A DNA stretch of 8,135 nt from Sulfurimonas sp. (GTDB lineage Bacteria; Campylobacterota; Campylobacteria; Campylobacterales; Sulfurimonadaceae). The DNA lies in the NCBI GenBank assembly GCA_030646745.1, contig JAUSKV010000087.1, forward strand, positions 1-8,135, read 5' to 3'. The notes beneath the pieces are model-generated. The model was not told where the DNA came from. It saw only the letters and a program-made list of their open reading frames with translations, and ran no database searches. A program made the translations under genes and the position numbers. Positions within the stretch are counted from its first letter, which is position 1, and each line of letters begins with the position of its first letter. This document shows positions 1 to 6,398 of the stretch, one piece after another.

Positions 1-702
1 TATACGGTTTTTATAACTATTTTTTGTTTTAAACCCATAATAGGTTCTTAAATCAATAACAAGAAGAAGTTCTTCTCTTAGAGTTATAAGACCTAGCACA
101 TCCGAGGCACTTCCTGCAATCTCAGTAAATTTAATATCCGATAAAACAATTTCTCTCAGATACTCTATATTTAATGCAAATTTTTCATTTTCCAAAGAGA
201 AGATTAAAAACTTATTTGTATCTTCCTCTTTTACTTGCTTAACTTTAACTTTTCCATTTTTTATATCTTTGGATTCAATCACGACTCTTTTGAGTTTAGA
301 AATTAAAATCTCCAAAGCAATAATTTGAACCAACGACTTTTTATACTTGTAAATAGCTATAATCGGGTCATTCTCTTTATTTATATACTCTATATTATTT
401 TGGTCAATCTCTAGCGTATTATAAACTTCGCTCACGAGCATTGCATTAGATGAATAAACGCCGTTTAAACTCAGAAGTCTGCTTTTATCAGCCTTATAAT
501 CGACTTCACTCATATCCAATAAAAGATTCATATCAATCATACATACAATATTTCCGCTCACAGCGCACAAACCTCGAACACCGGCAGGTCTTAGAGGAAG
601 AGGCATAAGCATAGGTACTCTAGAAATTTGGTTAATATCCCTCGTGGATATTCCATAACTCTCGTTACCATTTTTGATGATTAAAATCTCTTCTATTTTC
701 AT
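1..702 (-). CDS. Tandem CheW-domain coupling protein (partial, C-terminus beyond left edge)
   Basis: An open frame of 234 codons runs from an ATG at 702 to the left edge without a stop. An AAAGG ribosome-binding site lies 9 bases upstream, just after the stop of the receptor gene (19-base gap), so the two are co-transcribed. CheW-type domains link receptors to the kinase CheA. Domain 1 spans about residues 4-135 (ESYGIS strand, then LPLRPAGVRGL, then MIDMNLL). A lysine-rich linker follows, and domain 2 begins near 164 (FLIFSLENEKFALNIE, then VLGLITLREELLLVIDLR). Domain 2 is cut by the window edge, so further domains cannot be excluded. Domain 2 keeps the arginine (R209) of the usual CheW 'LRG' motif, whereas domain 1 has serine (S49, VSG) there. 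It is not CheV as far as seen, because the second domain is CheW-like rather than a receiver. The family call is firm; the partner receptor is inferred from the operon. Confidence 0.88.
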   Translation of the reverse strand, partial: MKIEEILIIKNGNESYGISTRDINQISRVPMLMPLPLRPAGVRGLCAVSGNIVCMIDMNLLLDMSEVDYKADKSRLLSLNGVYSSNAMLVSEVYNTLEIDQNNIEYINKENDPIIAIYKYKKSLVQIIALEILISKLKRVVIESKDIKNGKVKVKQVKEEDTNKFLIFSLENEKFALNIEYLREIVLSDIKFTEIAGSASDVLGLITLREELLLVIDLRTYYGFKTKNSYKNRI

Positions 703-721
703 TTCACTCGACCTTTAGCAA

Positions 722-2614
722 TTAATTGCCCTGTTGAAGTTCATCTGCCATGACAGCCAACTCTTCTACACCCTCACTGATGTGAGATACAGTCTCTATA
801 ATCAACTCACTTGCTTTACGAGATTCCATGGCATTTCTGGCACTGAGTTCAACCGCTTTTTGAATCTCATTAATACCAATAATAACTTGATTCATGCCCT
901 CTATATTTTGGTCATTCACAGTTTTTAGACCTGTATATCTATCTAATAAATCAACCAACATATTTGTTATTCTGCCAATGTCATTAATCAGAGAATCAAT
1001 CAGAGCTTGCTCATTTGATTGTGAACTTAAAAGATTATTCCAGTCACTTCTAACCGTATCAATCTCAGAGTTCATTGACTCAACGATATCATTGATTTTT
1101 TCTGTATTTGACTCCGAATCTTTTGCTAAATTTCTTATATCAGAACTTACAACTGCAAAACCTTTTCCAAAGTCGCCTGCTCTTGCTGCCTCTATCGAAC
1201 CGCTAATAGCAAGCATGTTTAACTGAACAATAGAGTTTGAAATATTTCCAACTGTTTTATCAACACTTTTTGTCTCTTTTACAATCACATTTAACTCGGA
1301 TGCGGCACTATTTCCCTCTAAAATCACTTCATTAAACGCTTCATGAATTTCACTAATGCTGTTTTTTACTACATTGAATGAGACTTTTAATAAATCAAAA
1401 TTACGACGCGCTATCTCTATAAGTTTATCTATATCTTTTGCAGCTTCCATGCCGGCTTGAATAAGCTCTTTATTATTAAGTGCATTTTGATTTGTTGAGT
1501 GAGAGGATGACTCTATCTGGTTTAATGCAGAAGTTACATCTTCAAGTGCATTTTGAATATCTTCCATTGAACCACCAATAGTATCCGCTGAAAGTGCTAT
1601 ATCTTCTGCCGATTTTACGGTATCTGTCGAATATTTTAACTCTTCAGCCAAGTTTGAGAGTTCTTTGATATCTTCTTCTGTTTGACTTAGAGCATCCGAT
1701 TGAATATCAATGCCATGGAGTGTTTTTTCAACTGATTGCGCTATTGCTTGAGATGCGTTAGCAATTTCCTGCGAACCGTCACTGATTTTTCCAACAAAAT
1801 CACCAAGTCTTTGCGTATAAATACTCACGCTTCTTGCAGCCTCAACGGAATAAACGGCAATTTTTGTAAGCTCTTCCATTTTTAGACTAAGCGTATTCCC
1901 TTTTTTACCGTTGCTTGAGATAATTCTTGTTGTAGAACCAATGCTTTTAATAATGTTGTCTATGCTTCCCTGTATTTTATTTACAAGTTCAGAGATAAAC
2001 TCCGCATTCTTTTCACTCTCTCCGGCTAAAGCACGGGTTTCATCTGCTACAACTGCGAAGCCTTTTCCATGTTCTTTTGCACGACTTGCTTCAATCGCAG
2101 CATTTAAAGCCAGTAAATTTGTCTGGTCTGCAATTTTGGCGATGAAACCAACAGCATTCCCAATATTTTGTGACGATTCTTTAAGCTCTTCACTCTTTTT
2201 TGATGACTCTTCGGCAACGGCAACTGCGGAATCCATTCTTCCGACAGATTCAGTAGTTTTTTGAACAGAGTTCATAATATTCTCACCGGTTGCGATTGTA
2301 GATGCAATAACGGTATCAATAGTTGAGTTCATTCTAGTAATATTTAATTTAATACTTTTTACATTATTTAAAGCCTGTTCACTTGCCCCGCTGTTCTCTT
2401 CAGCAGCGGTTGCAATCTGCTCCATCGATGATTTTAGCTCTTCGATTGCACTTACACTCTCTTGTGCATTCTCAAGTATAGTCATAGCAACACCTGCAAT
2501 ACTTTCACTGATTTGTTGCTGCTTTGCAAGTGTTCTTTGTCGTCTTTTATCTCCACCGCCTGAAGATGCTAACTCAGGAGATGAAGTCAAGGTTGTTTTT
2601 TTCATTAGTGCCAT
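722..2614 (-). CDS. Soluble double-hairpin methyl-accepting chemotaxis-like protein
   Basis: This 630-residue receptor-like signalling protein has no signal peptide, transmembrane segment, HAMP or ligand-binding domain and should be cytoplasmic. It consists almost entirely of MCP-type coiled-coil hairpins. The first tip (about 158-200) contains DQTNLLALNAAIEASRA and GKGFAVVADETRALA. A second tip (about 458-500) contains VQLNMLAISGSIEAARA and GKGFAVVSSDIRNLA. Equivalent residues are exactly 300 apart (N166/N466, E175/E475, R178/R478), and the return arms also match at that offset (LAEELK at 322, MADELQ at 622), which indicates duplication of a whole hairpin. Residues 68-77 (EE at 72-73) nearly match the MCP methylation consensus. 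There is no C-terminal CheR-binding pentapeptide. The start is supported by AAGGA 7 bases upstream. It lies 19 bases after the PAS gene and 19 before the CheW gene; the PAS protein is its likely sensory input, as CetB is for CetA in Campylobacter. Confidence 0.93.
   Translation of the reverse strand: MALMKKTTLTSSPELASSGGGDKRRQRTLAKQQQISESIAGVAMTILENAQESVSAIEELKSSMEQIATAAEENSGASEQALNNVKSIKLNITRMNSTIDTVIASTIATGENIMNSVQKTTESVGRMDSAVAVAEESSKKSEELKESSQNIGNAVGFIAKIADQTNLLALNAAIEASRAKEHGKGFAVVADETRALAGESEKNAEFISELVNKIQGSIDNIIKSIGSTTRIISSNGKKGNTLSLKMEELTKIAVYSVEAARSVSIYTQRLGDFVGKISDGSQEIANASQAIAQSVEKTLHGIDIQSDALSQTEEDIKELSNLAEELKYSTDTVKSAEDIALSADTIGGSMEDIQNALEDVTSALNQIESSSHSTNQNALNNKELIQAGMEAAKDIDKLIEIARRNFDLLKVSFNVVKNSISEIHEAFNEVILEGNSAASELNVIVKETKSVDKTVGNISNSIVQLNMLAISGSIEAARAGDFGKGFAVVSSDIRNLAKDSESNTEKINDIVESMNSEIDTVRSDWNNLLSSQSNEQALIDSLINDIGRITNMLVDLLDRYTGLKTVNDQNIEGMNQVIIGINEIQKAVELSARNAMESRKASELIIETVSHISEGVEELAVMADELQQGN
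1115..1243 (-). other. Second MCP hairpin tip, diverged
   Basis: These codons encode residues 458-500 of the same protein. The tip is recognisable (QLNMLAISGSIEAARA, GKGFAVVSSDIRNLA) and 21 of 43 residues are identical to the first tip by direct comparison. The usual NAA triplet of the tip is SGS here (S471 at the Tsr N381 position). The residues equivalent to E385 and R388 are kept (E475, R478). It may bind a different partner or bind more weakly; this is inference. Confidence 0.85.
2015..2143 (-). other. First MCP hairpin tip, near-consensus
   Basis: These codons encode residues 158-200 of the receptor-like protein. The stretch keeps the canonical kinase-control tip pattern QTN-LLALNAAIEA-R and GKGFAVVADETRALA. 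Compared with E. coli Tsr it preserves the residues equivalent to Q374, N376, N381, E385 and R388, with Asp in place of F373. It is therefore expected to be competent to bind CheA and CheW. Confidence 0.9.
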
Positions 2615-2633
2615 TACAAAATCCTTTTATTTC

Positions 2634-3062
2634 TTAATCTAGTGTTGCATAAAGCTCTTGAGCTTTTTTAACATCTTCTCTTGAAGGTTTAACTCTTATA
2701 GAAACATACTTAGTTTTTCCATTTTTATCGACTGAACGAAGAACAGTGGCATATACCCAGTAGTAACCTCCTCCTTTGCGAGCATTTTTTACATAACCTG
2801 TCCAAAAACCTTTATTTTGAACATCTTTCCATAAAGATTTAAAAGCTGAACGCGGCATCTCCGGATGACGAACTAGATTATGCGGATGACCTATTATCTC
2901 TTCAGCTCTCATACCCGCAATTTTTAAAAAAGAATCACTTGCATACTCGACAATTCCCTTCTCATCAGTCTCTGACAATAGATATAAATCATCATATAAA
3001 ACTTCACCATCTTCTAAAAAGGTTAAGCCCTCGGTACTTAAATCATTATAATTTTTTGACAC
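2634..3062 (-). CDS. Aer/CetB-like PAS domain redox sensor protein
   Basis: This is a 142-residue single PAS domain with no other domain. Residues 59-103 closely resemble the PAS domain of E. coli Aer, which binds FAD and reports redox or energy state: HPHNLVRHPEMP (60-70), then W87 with VKNARK, then YYWVYATV. R65, H66 and W87 correspond to Aer R57, H58 and W79, residues known to matter for FAD binding. Aer D60 is replaced by glutamate (E68). Aer carries its PAS and MCP parts in one membrane protein. Here, as in Campylobacter CetB, the PAS is a separate polypeptide, encoded 19 bases before a receptor lacking its own sensor. The start is GTG, set by GGAGGG 5 bases upstream; an ATG overlapping that site is out of frame. 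The gene is probably transcribed from the 3063-3223 gap, since rpsO upstream has a terminator. FAD as cofactor is likely but inferred. Confidence 0.9.
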   Translation of the reverse strand: MSKNYNDLSTEGLTFLEDGEVLYDDLYLLSETDEKGIVEYASDSFLKIAGMRAEEIIGHPHNLVRHPEMPRSAFKSLWKDVQNKGFWTGYVKNARKGGGYYWVYATVLRSVDKNGKTKYVSIRVKPSREDVKKAQELYATLD

Positions 3063-3067
3063 CGCAA

Positions 3068-3073
3068 CCCTCC
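3068..3073 (-). promoter_or_regulatory. Strong Shine-Dalgarno site fixing a GTG start
   Basis: GGAGGG on the minus strand lies 5 bases before the GTG at 3062. It supports GTG as the start of the PAS gene, because the nearby upstream ATG overlaps this site and is in another frame. Confidence 0.8.
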
Positions 3074-3223
3074 ATATTAATCTTTAGGTAGAATACTATT
3101 TAAAATCTAAATTTATATTAAAAACATGAAAAGATTGGATTTGGCTAACAAAGAAACTACGATATGGCAATAAAACTGATTTCTAGGTATTTATAACTTT
3201 AATGTGGGTGTGGTGTGTAGTAG

Positions 3224-3250
3224 AAAGCCCTATTTTTCAAATAGGGCTTT
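3224..3250 (-). terminator. rpsO terminator hairpin
   Basis: A perfect 12-bp inverted repeat (AAAGCCCTATTT and its complement) with a 3-base loop begins 24 bases after the rpsO stop codon. On the minus strand the 3' arm ends in GGGCTTT followed by CTACTACACACC, so the U tract is short. It probably separates rpsO from the downstream PAS-receptor-CheW operon on the same strand, possibly incompletely. Confidence 0.8.
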
Positions 3251-3274
3251 AAATTAGGGTAGAGATTTTAAAGA

Positions 3275-3550
3275 TTAGATATTGTCACGAATACCTAAAT
3301 CTTGTACTAACTTAAGATAAGAGTCTCTGTTTGTTCTTTTGAAGTATCTCATAAGACGACGACGCTGACCAACCAATTTTAATAGACCAAGTCTTGAAGC
3401 GTGATCTTTTTTGAATACTTTAAGGTGTTCAGTTAAATCACTAATTCTACTTGTTAAAAGTGCAATTTGAACTTCACTTGAACCTGTATCATTCTCTTTG
3501 CGACCATATTTTGCAATAATCTCTTGTTTTTTAGCCGTATCTAAAGCCAT
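3275..3550 (-). CDS. rpsO: 30S ribosomal protein S15
   Basis: This 91-residue protein matches S15 over its full length (E. coli S15 is 89 residues). It binds 16S rRNA in the central domain (platform) of the small subunit early in assembly. Recognisable family features are the N-terminal helix with FGRKE-like [19 protein letters not shown] (residues 15-33), [22 protein letters not shown] (about 48-69) and the C-terminal [12 protein letters not shown]. An AGGAGG site lies 5 bases before the ATG. It is a single-gene unit: its own promoter is about 65 bases upstream and a hairpin terminator follows the stop. It is divergent from the Rrf2-flhA operon. S15 represses its own translation in E. coli through a leader structure; I could not identify a convincing equivalent in the roughly 55-base leader here. 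Confidence 0.99.
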   Translation of the reverse strand: MALDTAKKQEIIAKYGRKENDTGSSEVQIALLTSRISDLTEHLKVFKKDHASRLGLLKLVGQRRRLMRYFKRTNRDSYLKLVQDLGIRDNI

Positions 3551-3614
3551 AATAGCCTCCTGATGGGTATATTAATCTAACGATTACACATAGATGTATA
3601 AAAGCTGAACCGGA

Positions 3615-3623
3615 ATTTTAGCA
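3615..3623 (-). promoter_or_regulatory. Probable rpsO promoter (extended -10)
   Basis: On the minus strand TGCTAAAAT gives an extended -10 element (TGN plus TAAAAT). It is preceded by an A/T-rich stretch without a clear -35 box, as is common for housekeeping promoters in this phylum. Transcription would start near 3607, giving a leader of about 55 bases ahead of rpsO. Confidence 0.6.
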
Positions 3624-3736
3624 AAACTTTTCTTTTTATTTACTTTTTAATAAATATCTTGCATATTGATTATAAGAGTAACTCTATTCAGTAGCATCTC
3701 GGCAAAAATAAATCATAATGCTGTTTTTAGCTTCTT

Positions 3737-3749
3737 TGGATATAATCCA
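3737..3749. promoter_or_regulatory. Candidate operator dyad around the -10 box
   Basis: TGGAT-ATA-ATCCA is a perfect 5-bp inverted repeat with a 3-base centre, and the TATAAT box sits inside it. Rrf2-family dimers bind dyads and often repress their own promoters, so this is a plausible autoregulatory site for the gene that follows. A second dyad, CTATA-TT-TATAG, lies at 3768-3779, about 30 bases away centre to centre. In AT-rich DNA such dyads can arise by chance; the assignment is inference. Confidence 0.35.
3741..3746 (+). promoter_or_regulatory. Probable promoter (-10) of the Rrf2-flhA-DHH operon
   Basis: A perfect TATAAT lies 45 bases before the ATG of the Rrf2-family gene, downstream of a T-rich stretch and without an obvious -35 hexamer, which fits sigma-70 promoters of Campylobacterota. 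The start of transcription would be near 3753. It is divergent from the rpsO promoter, with the two -10 boxes about 120 bases apart. Confidence 0.6.
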
Positions 3750-3791
3750 TATTTACAAAAGAAAAAACTATATTTATAGAAAGTACAAATC

Positions 3792-4196
3792 ATGTTAATA
3801 ACAAAAGCTAGCGAATATGCAATTTTATCACTCATTGTTTTATCTAAAACAGATGCACCAATGGGCAGCGAAACACTCTCGCATGAGCTGTCGATATCCA
3901 AAAGCTTTTTAGCAAAAATACTCCAAGCTCTCGCAAAAGATGGAATTTTAAAATCTTACAAAGGTGTAAATGGCGGCTTTTCTCTGGCGAAAGCTCCAAA
4001 AGAGATAAACATGCTTGAAGTCATGTTGTCTGTAGAGGGGAAAGCACCCGCTGTATTTGAGTGTGCTCCGTCTGTAAACGATTGCCCCTCAAACAAAGCC
4101 CAAATGTGCTCAATATGGCCTTTTTTAAATAGACTTCAGGGCAAAATTGACTCCTTTTTATCTGACTTAACATTAGCTGATATATTAGAAGATTAG
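3792..4196 (+). CDS. Rrf2-family transcriptional regulator, probable Fe-S sensor
   Basis: This is a 134-residue winged helix-turn-helix protein of the IscR/NsrR/Rrf2 family. The N-terminal part (LITKASEYAILSLIVLS, 2-18) and recognition region (LSHELSISKSFLAKILQALAKDG, 29-51) are typical, followed by the wing with NGGFSLAK (60-67). Three cysteines, C91, C98 and C106 (C-X6-C-X7-C), occupy the region where IscR and NsrR hold a [2Fe-2S] or [4Fe-4S] cluster, so it probably senses iron-sulfur status, nitric oxide or redox. The specific signal cannot be read from sequence. The ribosome-binding site is weak (AGAAAG about 9 bases upstream). It is the first gene of an operon with flhA, which starts 13 bases after its stop. 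An Rrf2-like gene next to flhA is also known in Campylobacter jejuni. Autoregulation through the promoter dyad is possible. Confidence 0.92.
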   Translation: MLITKASEYAILSLIVLSKTDAPMGSETLSHELSISKSFLAKILQALAKDGILKSYKGVNGGFSLAKAPKEINMLEVMLSVEGKAPAVFECAPSVNDCPSNKAQMCSIWPFLNRLQGKIDSFLSDLTLADILED

Positions 4197-4209
4197 TGAG
4201 ATAATTCAT

Positions 4210-6390
4210 TTGGCACAAAAATCTACTCTCAAGCAACAGGTCGGAACAACTCTAAATTTCCTCTTAGGACAAAAAGATTTAAGTGTTGTAGCATTTGTAA
4301 TGGCTATTTTAGCAATTATTATAATCCCTCTTCCATCGGCACTTCTTGATTTTTTTCTGACTATTTCAATAGCAATAGCTGTTCTAGTTCTGCTTATATC
4401 CCTCTATGTTCCTAAACCGACCGATTTAACAACTTTTCCGACTCTTATATTAATCATCACCCTTTTTAGGTTGTCTCTCAATGTGGCAACAACAAGAATG
4501 ATTTTAAGTAAGGGGCATGAGGGTCCAGAGGCTGTGAGCGACATTGTCACAAGTTTTGGAAACTTCGTTGTAGGCGGAAATTTTGTTATTGGTATTATCA
4601 TCTTCTCCATTCTTGTTCTTATTAACTTTATGGTTATCACAAAGGGTTCAACAAGGGTTGCAGAGGTTGCTGCTCGTTTCGTGCTCGACTCAATGCCGGG
4701 TAAACAGATGGCGGTAGATGCAGATTTAAATGCAGGACTTATTGATGATGCGCAGGCTAAAAGAAGAAGAGCCGATATACTTCAAGATGCAAACTTTTAT
4801 GGAGCGATGGACGGGTCTAGCAAGTTTATAAAAGGGGATGCCGTTGCCGGAATCATCATAACTCTTATAAATATTATCGGTGGATTTCTTATAGGTGTCT
4901 TTCAACATGACATGGATATAGCCCATAGTGCCTCAACTTTTACCCTCCTCACAATCGGGGATGGGCTAGTTGCTCAAGTTCCGGCACTTATAATTTCTAC
5001 TGCAACGGGTATTATGATTACCCGCTCATCCGGTGATGGCGATAATTTTGCCGAGGGAACCATCAACCAGATGATGGGAAATGCAAAGATTATGATGATG
5101 GTTGGCTTTGTCATGTTCTTGTTTGCTCTTGTTCCAGGACTTCCAACACTCTCAATGGGGGTTGTAGGAGCTATTTTTGCAGGACTTGGCTGGGCAACCT
5201 ACAAGTATGAAAGAGGAGAACTTAGCATCCTTGATGTAGATACTATTTTGGGTAAAAAATCAAAAGAGCAGATAGAAAAAGAGCAGGCGGCAATAAAACC
5301 TAAAAAGACGAATGAAGAGATAGCCAAAGAAGAAGATAAAGCCTTAGAAGATATTTTAAAAGTTGAAATGCTGGAACTCACACTTGGGTACCAATTAATA
5401 AAATTAGCAGACGGTGCGCAGGGCGGTGATTTGCTAGAGAGAATCCGCTCAATGAGAAGAAAGATAGCAAGTGATTTTGGCTTTTTAATGCCACAAGTGA
5501 GAATACGAGATAATCTGCACCTTCAACCACAGCAGTATCAGATTCTTTTAAAAGGAATATCCATTGGAGAAGGTCAGATACAGCCGGATAAATTTTTAGC
5601 CATGGATAGCGGGATGGCAACAGGTGAAATTAATGGCGAAAAAACAAAAGAACCGGCATTTGGACTGGATGCCATGTGGATATTCCCTGAGCAAAAAGAG
5701 GATGCAATTATCAACGGCTACACCGTTGTTGACCCAGCCACAGTAATATCTACACATATGAGTGAACTCATAAAACGAAATGCCGAGGATCTTCTCACTC
5801 GTCAAGAGGTTCAGACACTTGTCAATAAAATTAAAAACGACTTCCCTGTTATTGTGGATGATGTACTGAAAGTTGCAAGCATAGGTCTCATCCAAAGAAT
5901 TCTAAAAGCACTTTTACATGAAAAAATTCCTCTAAAAGATATGCTGACTATTTTAGAAACAATTGCTGATATAGCTGAATATACAAAAAATGTTGATGTG
6001 ATAACCGAACAAGTCAGAGCAAAACTTTCAAGAATTATTACTCAAATGTACTCGAGTGATGATGGAGTTATACGACTTCTAACATTCGATACAAAGAGTG
6101 AGCAGATGATGCTTGAGAAGTCAAAAGAGCAAGACGGAAGAAGAAACCTACTCTTGAATGTAGGTGAGATAAATGCTCTTATTCAAGCCACGAGCGCTAA
6201 AGCGGCTGAGCTATTGCAAAAAGGTGTTTCACCTGTTGTAATTATTGTTGACCCCCAAATTCGCCGTGGAATTGCAGAGATATTTGAGCGCTTTTCTTTA
6301 GATGTTGTAACACTTTCACATGCCGAGATTGATTCAAGCGCTACTTTTGAAGTAATGGGTTCAATCTCAATAGAAAATAAATTAAATTAA
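4210..6390 (+). CDS. flhA: Flagellar type III export gate protein FlhA
   Basis: This 726-residue protein is of normal FlhA length. FlhA is an inner-membrane component of the flagellar export gate; its C-terminal domain forms a ring that docks chaperone-substrate complexes and couples proton flow to export. The N-terminal half carries eight predicted membrane segments (about 25-42, 46-66, 74-92, 116-142, 208-230, 245-270, 294-311, 313-331). The FHIPEP signature RLSLNVATTRMIL is at 87-99. The conserved cytoplasmic loop (about 145-210) includes VLDSMPGKQMAVDADLNAG and GAMDGSSKFIKGD. A charged linker (about 345-385) leads to the soluble C-terminal domain. The start is TTG at 4210 (protein begins MAQKSTLK), with only weak GTGAG upstream; the first in-frame ATG is at codon 31, which would remove conserved N-terminal sequence. 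In Helicobacter and Campylobacter, FlhA is also required for RpoN-dependent flagellar gene expression. Confidence 0.98.
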   Translation: MAQKSTLKQQVGTTLNFLLGQKDLSVVAFVMAILAIIIIPLPSALLDFFLTISIAIAVLVLLISLYVPKPTDLTTFPTLILIITLFRLSLNVATTRMILSKGHEGPEAVSDIVTSFGNFVVGGNFVIGIIIFSILVLINFMVITKGSTRVAEVAARFVLDSMPGKQMAVDADLNAGLIDDAQAKRRRADILQDANFYGAMDGSSKFIKGDAVAGIIITLINIIGGFLIGVFQHDMDIAHSASTFTLLTIGDGLVAQVPALIISTATGIMITRSSGDGDNFAEGTINQMMGNAKIMMMVGFVMFLFALVPGLPTLSMGVVGAIFAGLGWATYKYERGELSILDVDTILGKKSKEQIEKEQAAIKPKKTNEEIAKEEDKALEDILKVEMLELTLGYQLIKLADGAQGGDLLERIRSMRRKIASDFGFLMPQVRIRDNLHLQPQQYQILLKGISIGEGQIQPDKFLAMDSGMATGEINGEKTKEPAFGLDAMWIFPEQKEDAIINGYTVVDPATVISTHMSELIKRNAEDLLTRQEVQTLVNKIKNDFPVIVDDVLKVASIGLIQRILKALLHEKIPLKDMLTILETIADIAEYTKNVDVITEQVRAKLSRIITQMYSSDDGVIRLLTFDTKSEQMMLEKSKEQDGRRNLLLNVGEINALIQATSAKAAELLQKGVSPVVIIVDPQIRRGIAEIFERFSLDVVTLSHAEIDSSATFEVMGSISIENKLN

Positions 6391-6398
6391 GGTATAAA

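Noticed and set aside
1..702. CheV (CheW plus receiver) as identity of the left-edge gene
   Set aside because: The second domain shows CheW strand motifs (FLIFSLENEKFALNIE, LLLVIDLR) and no receiver aspartate pattern in the visible part.
894..2264. Open frames on the plus strand opposite the receptor gene (894-1226 and 1911-2264)
   Set aside because: They lie wholly antisense to a well-supported MCP-like gene, show no recognisable domain and reflect its codon bias.
3091..3140. Possible sigma-70 promoter for the PAS operon
   Set aside because: Two competing -10-like sequences on the minus strand (TATAAA at 3112-3117 and TAGTAT at 3093-3098) lack convincing -35 boxes in an AT-rich region; a promoter is expected in this gap but I cannot place it.
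3158..3172. CGATAT on the plus strand and GCCATATCG on the minus strand as a sigma-28 (FliA) site
   Set aside because: The -10 resemblance is partial, no properly spaced TAAA-type -35 was found on the minus strand, and nothing downstream on the plus strand would use it.
3692..3727. AGCAT...ATGCT inverted repeat followed by TTTTT as a terminator or small RNA end
   Set aside because: Only 5 bp of stem with a loop over 20 bases, and no upstream plus-strand gene or promoter that it would serve.
3713..3901. Small minus-strand open frame across the Rrf2 promoter
   Set aside because: It overlaps the promoter and start of the Rrf2 gene, has no family resemblance and no good ribosome-binding site was identified.
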